Below are positions 23,320-23,832 of a stretch of 23,832 bases of DNA, in pieces. Numbering within the stretch: the first letter of the stretch is position 1; every line of letters starts with the position of its first letter. The stretch comes from Clostridia bacterium. GTDB lineage: Bacteria > Bacillota > Clostridia > Christensenellales > UBA1242. Below the pieces are notes generated by a model. The model had not been told where the DNA came from and did no database searches. It was given only the letters and a program-made list of their open reading frames with translations. The stretch is taken from assembly GCA_017456465.1 (NCBI GenBank), contig JAFTJJ010000003.1, positions 1-23,832 on the forward strand. The letters run 5' to 3'. Both the position numbers and the translations under genes were made by a program.

Positions 23320-23652
23320 TTACAAATATTGATGTAAGTTTTTGATTTTTTCCACAATCTCTTGCTTCGCGCCAAGCTTTTCAGCTTCCATGGCAACGCA
23401 CTCAATTTGATGCACAAGTTCAACATGCCTTTTTGCAAGACCAAGCTTTTCTTCATGCACCGCAAGCGTTTCCTGAGCCGTGTTCACAGCATCACGCACT
23501 GCTTGCCTTGAAATTCCAAGCTCCTCAGCGATTTCCGCAAGTGAAACATCATCTTCAAAATATTTCACCGCAACTTGCAATTGACGCTCCGTGAGCAGAC
23601 TTCCATAAAAGTCAAGCAACAAACAATTTTCAACTCTTTTGTCAATATTCAT
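23320..23652 (-). CDS. ylxM: YlxM-type SRP-associated helix-turn-helix protein
   Basis: YlxM is a small protein encoded beside ffh in most Firmicutes and reported to modulate SRP GTPase activity. The 110-residue protein has LLLDFYGSLLTERQ near the N-terminus and a sigma-70 region 4-like helix-turn-helix, SLAEIAEELGISRQAVRDAV (about 38-57). A coiled C-terminal half follows. The ATG at 23652 has AAGGA eight bases upstream; extra upstream codons to 23706 cover the -10 and are rejected. It is the first gene of ylxM-ffh-rpsP-khpA. Confidence 0.93.
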   Translation of the reverse strand: MNIDKRVENCLLLDFYGSLLTERQLQVAVKYFEDDVSLAEIAEELGISRQAVRDAVNTAQETLAVHEEKLGLAKRHVELVHQIECVAMEAEKLGAKQEIVEKIKNLHQYL

Positions 23653-23662
23653 AAATATTTCC

Positions 23663-23686
23663 TTGTAAAGCATTTTTACTTTACAA
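23663..23686. repeat. Inverted repeat in the ylxM leader
   Basis: TTGTAAAG (23663-23670) and CTTTACAA (23679-23686) form a perfect 8-bp inverted repeat with an 8-nt spacer. It starts near the predicted transcription start and runs up to the ribosome site, so it could be an operator or an RNA hairpin limiting ylxM-ffh translation. Confidence 0.55.
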
Positions 23687-23690
23687 ACAC

Positions 23691-23719
23691 ATTTTACTAC
23701 ACACACTCACAATTGTCAA
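23691..23719 (-). promoter_or_regulatory. Near-consensus sigma-A promoter of ylxM-ffh
   Basis: Consensus TTGACA (23714-23719), 17 nt and TAAAAT (23691-23696) on the minus strand. The start point would fall near 23684, giving a short leader of about 32 nt. Confidence 0.82.
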
Positions 23720-23756
23720 GCACAAAACAAAACTTTTCAACAAACACATTTTCTTT

Positions 23757-23784
23757 TTGATTTAAGCATTTCTGGAGTTAAAAT
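23757..23784 (+). promoter_or_regulatory. Possible divergent promoter toward the right edge
   Basis: TTGATT (23757-23762), 16 nt and TAAAAT (23779-23784) read on the plus strand, pointing out of the window. The region is very AT-rich, so this could be chance, but divergence from the ylxM promoter would be a normal arrangement. No gene is visible in the last 110 nt. Confidence 0.28.
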
Positions 23785-23832
23785 GTAAATTTATAATACT
23801 GAATTATTTCATAATGTTTTATAAATTAAAAA

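Overview
The window is a block of bacterial housekeeping genes read almost entirely from the minus strand, so transcription runs from high to low coordinates. The gene order closely follows the Bacillus subtilis ylxM-ffh-rpsP-...-clpQ-clpY region. With the TrmFO, HslV and DprA types, AGGAGG-like ribosome sites, sigma-A-like promoters and moderate-to-low GC, this points to an uncultured Clostridia-like Firmicute (Bacillota). That placement is inference. TAA, TGA and TAG are all used as stops (for example TAG ends iscS and hslV, TGA ends rnhB), so the genetic code is standard. No tRNA, rRNA, CRISPR array or intact insertion sequence was seen.

In transcription order from the right end: a strong promoter drives ylxM-ffh (signal recognition particle), rpsP, khpA, then an intrinsic terminator only 29 nt before rimM, then trmD (ribosome maturation and tRNA methylation). 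A gap of about 390 nt holds a possible 58-residue cysteine-containing protein and a candidate promoter for rbgA-rnhB-yraN (GTPase for 50S assembly, RNase HII, UPF0102 nuclease-like). rplS (L19) has its own promoter and leader and ends in a strong terminator. In B. subtilis it follows trmD directly, so it has moved here.

A second long run follows: comM/yifB, dprA, topA, trmFO, hslV, hslU, hisS and trxA, mostly overlapping or closely spaced (DNA uptake and processing, topology, tRNA modification, ATP-dependent proteolysis, aminoacylation, thiol redox). The xerC and codY genes that flank hslVU in B. subtilis are absent. A near-consensus promoter with a perfect 12-bp palindrome just downstream then drives iscS-iscU (iron-sulfur cluster assembly), closed by a terminator.

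The 587-nt gap at 5244-5830 is the main accessory feature besides the last gene. It contains three terminator-type hairpins and a plus-strand micro-transcription unit: promoter, ribosome site, a 16-codon ORF with a duplicated Trp-His-Ser motif, and a terminator overlapping the ORF. The left 5.2 kb is one minus-strand reading frame, open past the window edge. It encodes a membrane-anchored giant protein (at least 1747 residues) made of Pmp-like glycine-rich right-handed beta-helix repeats, probably a surface adhesin or cell-envelope protein.

The best candidates for something undescribed are the plus-strand micro-gene, the operator-like palindrome in the isc leader, the inverted repeat in the ylxM leader, and the 58-residue protein.
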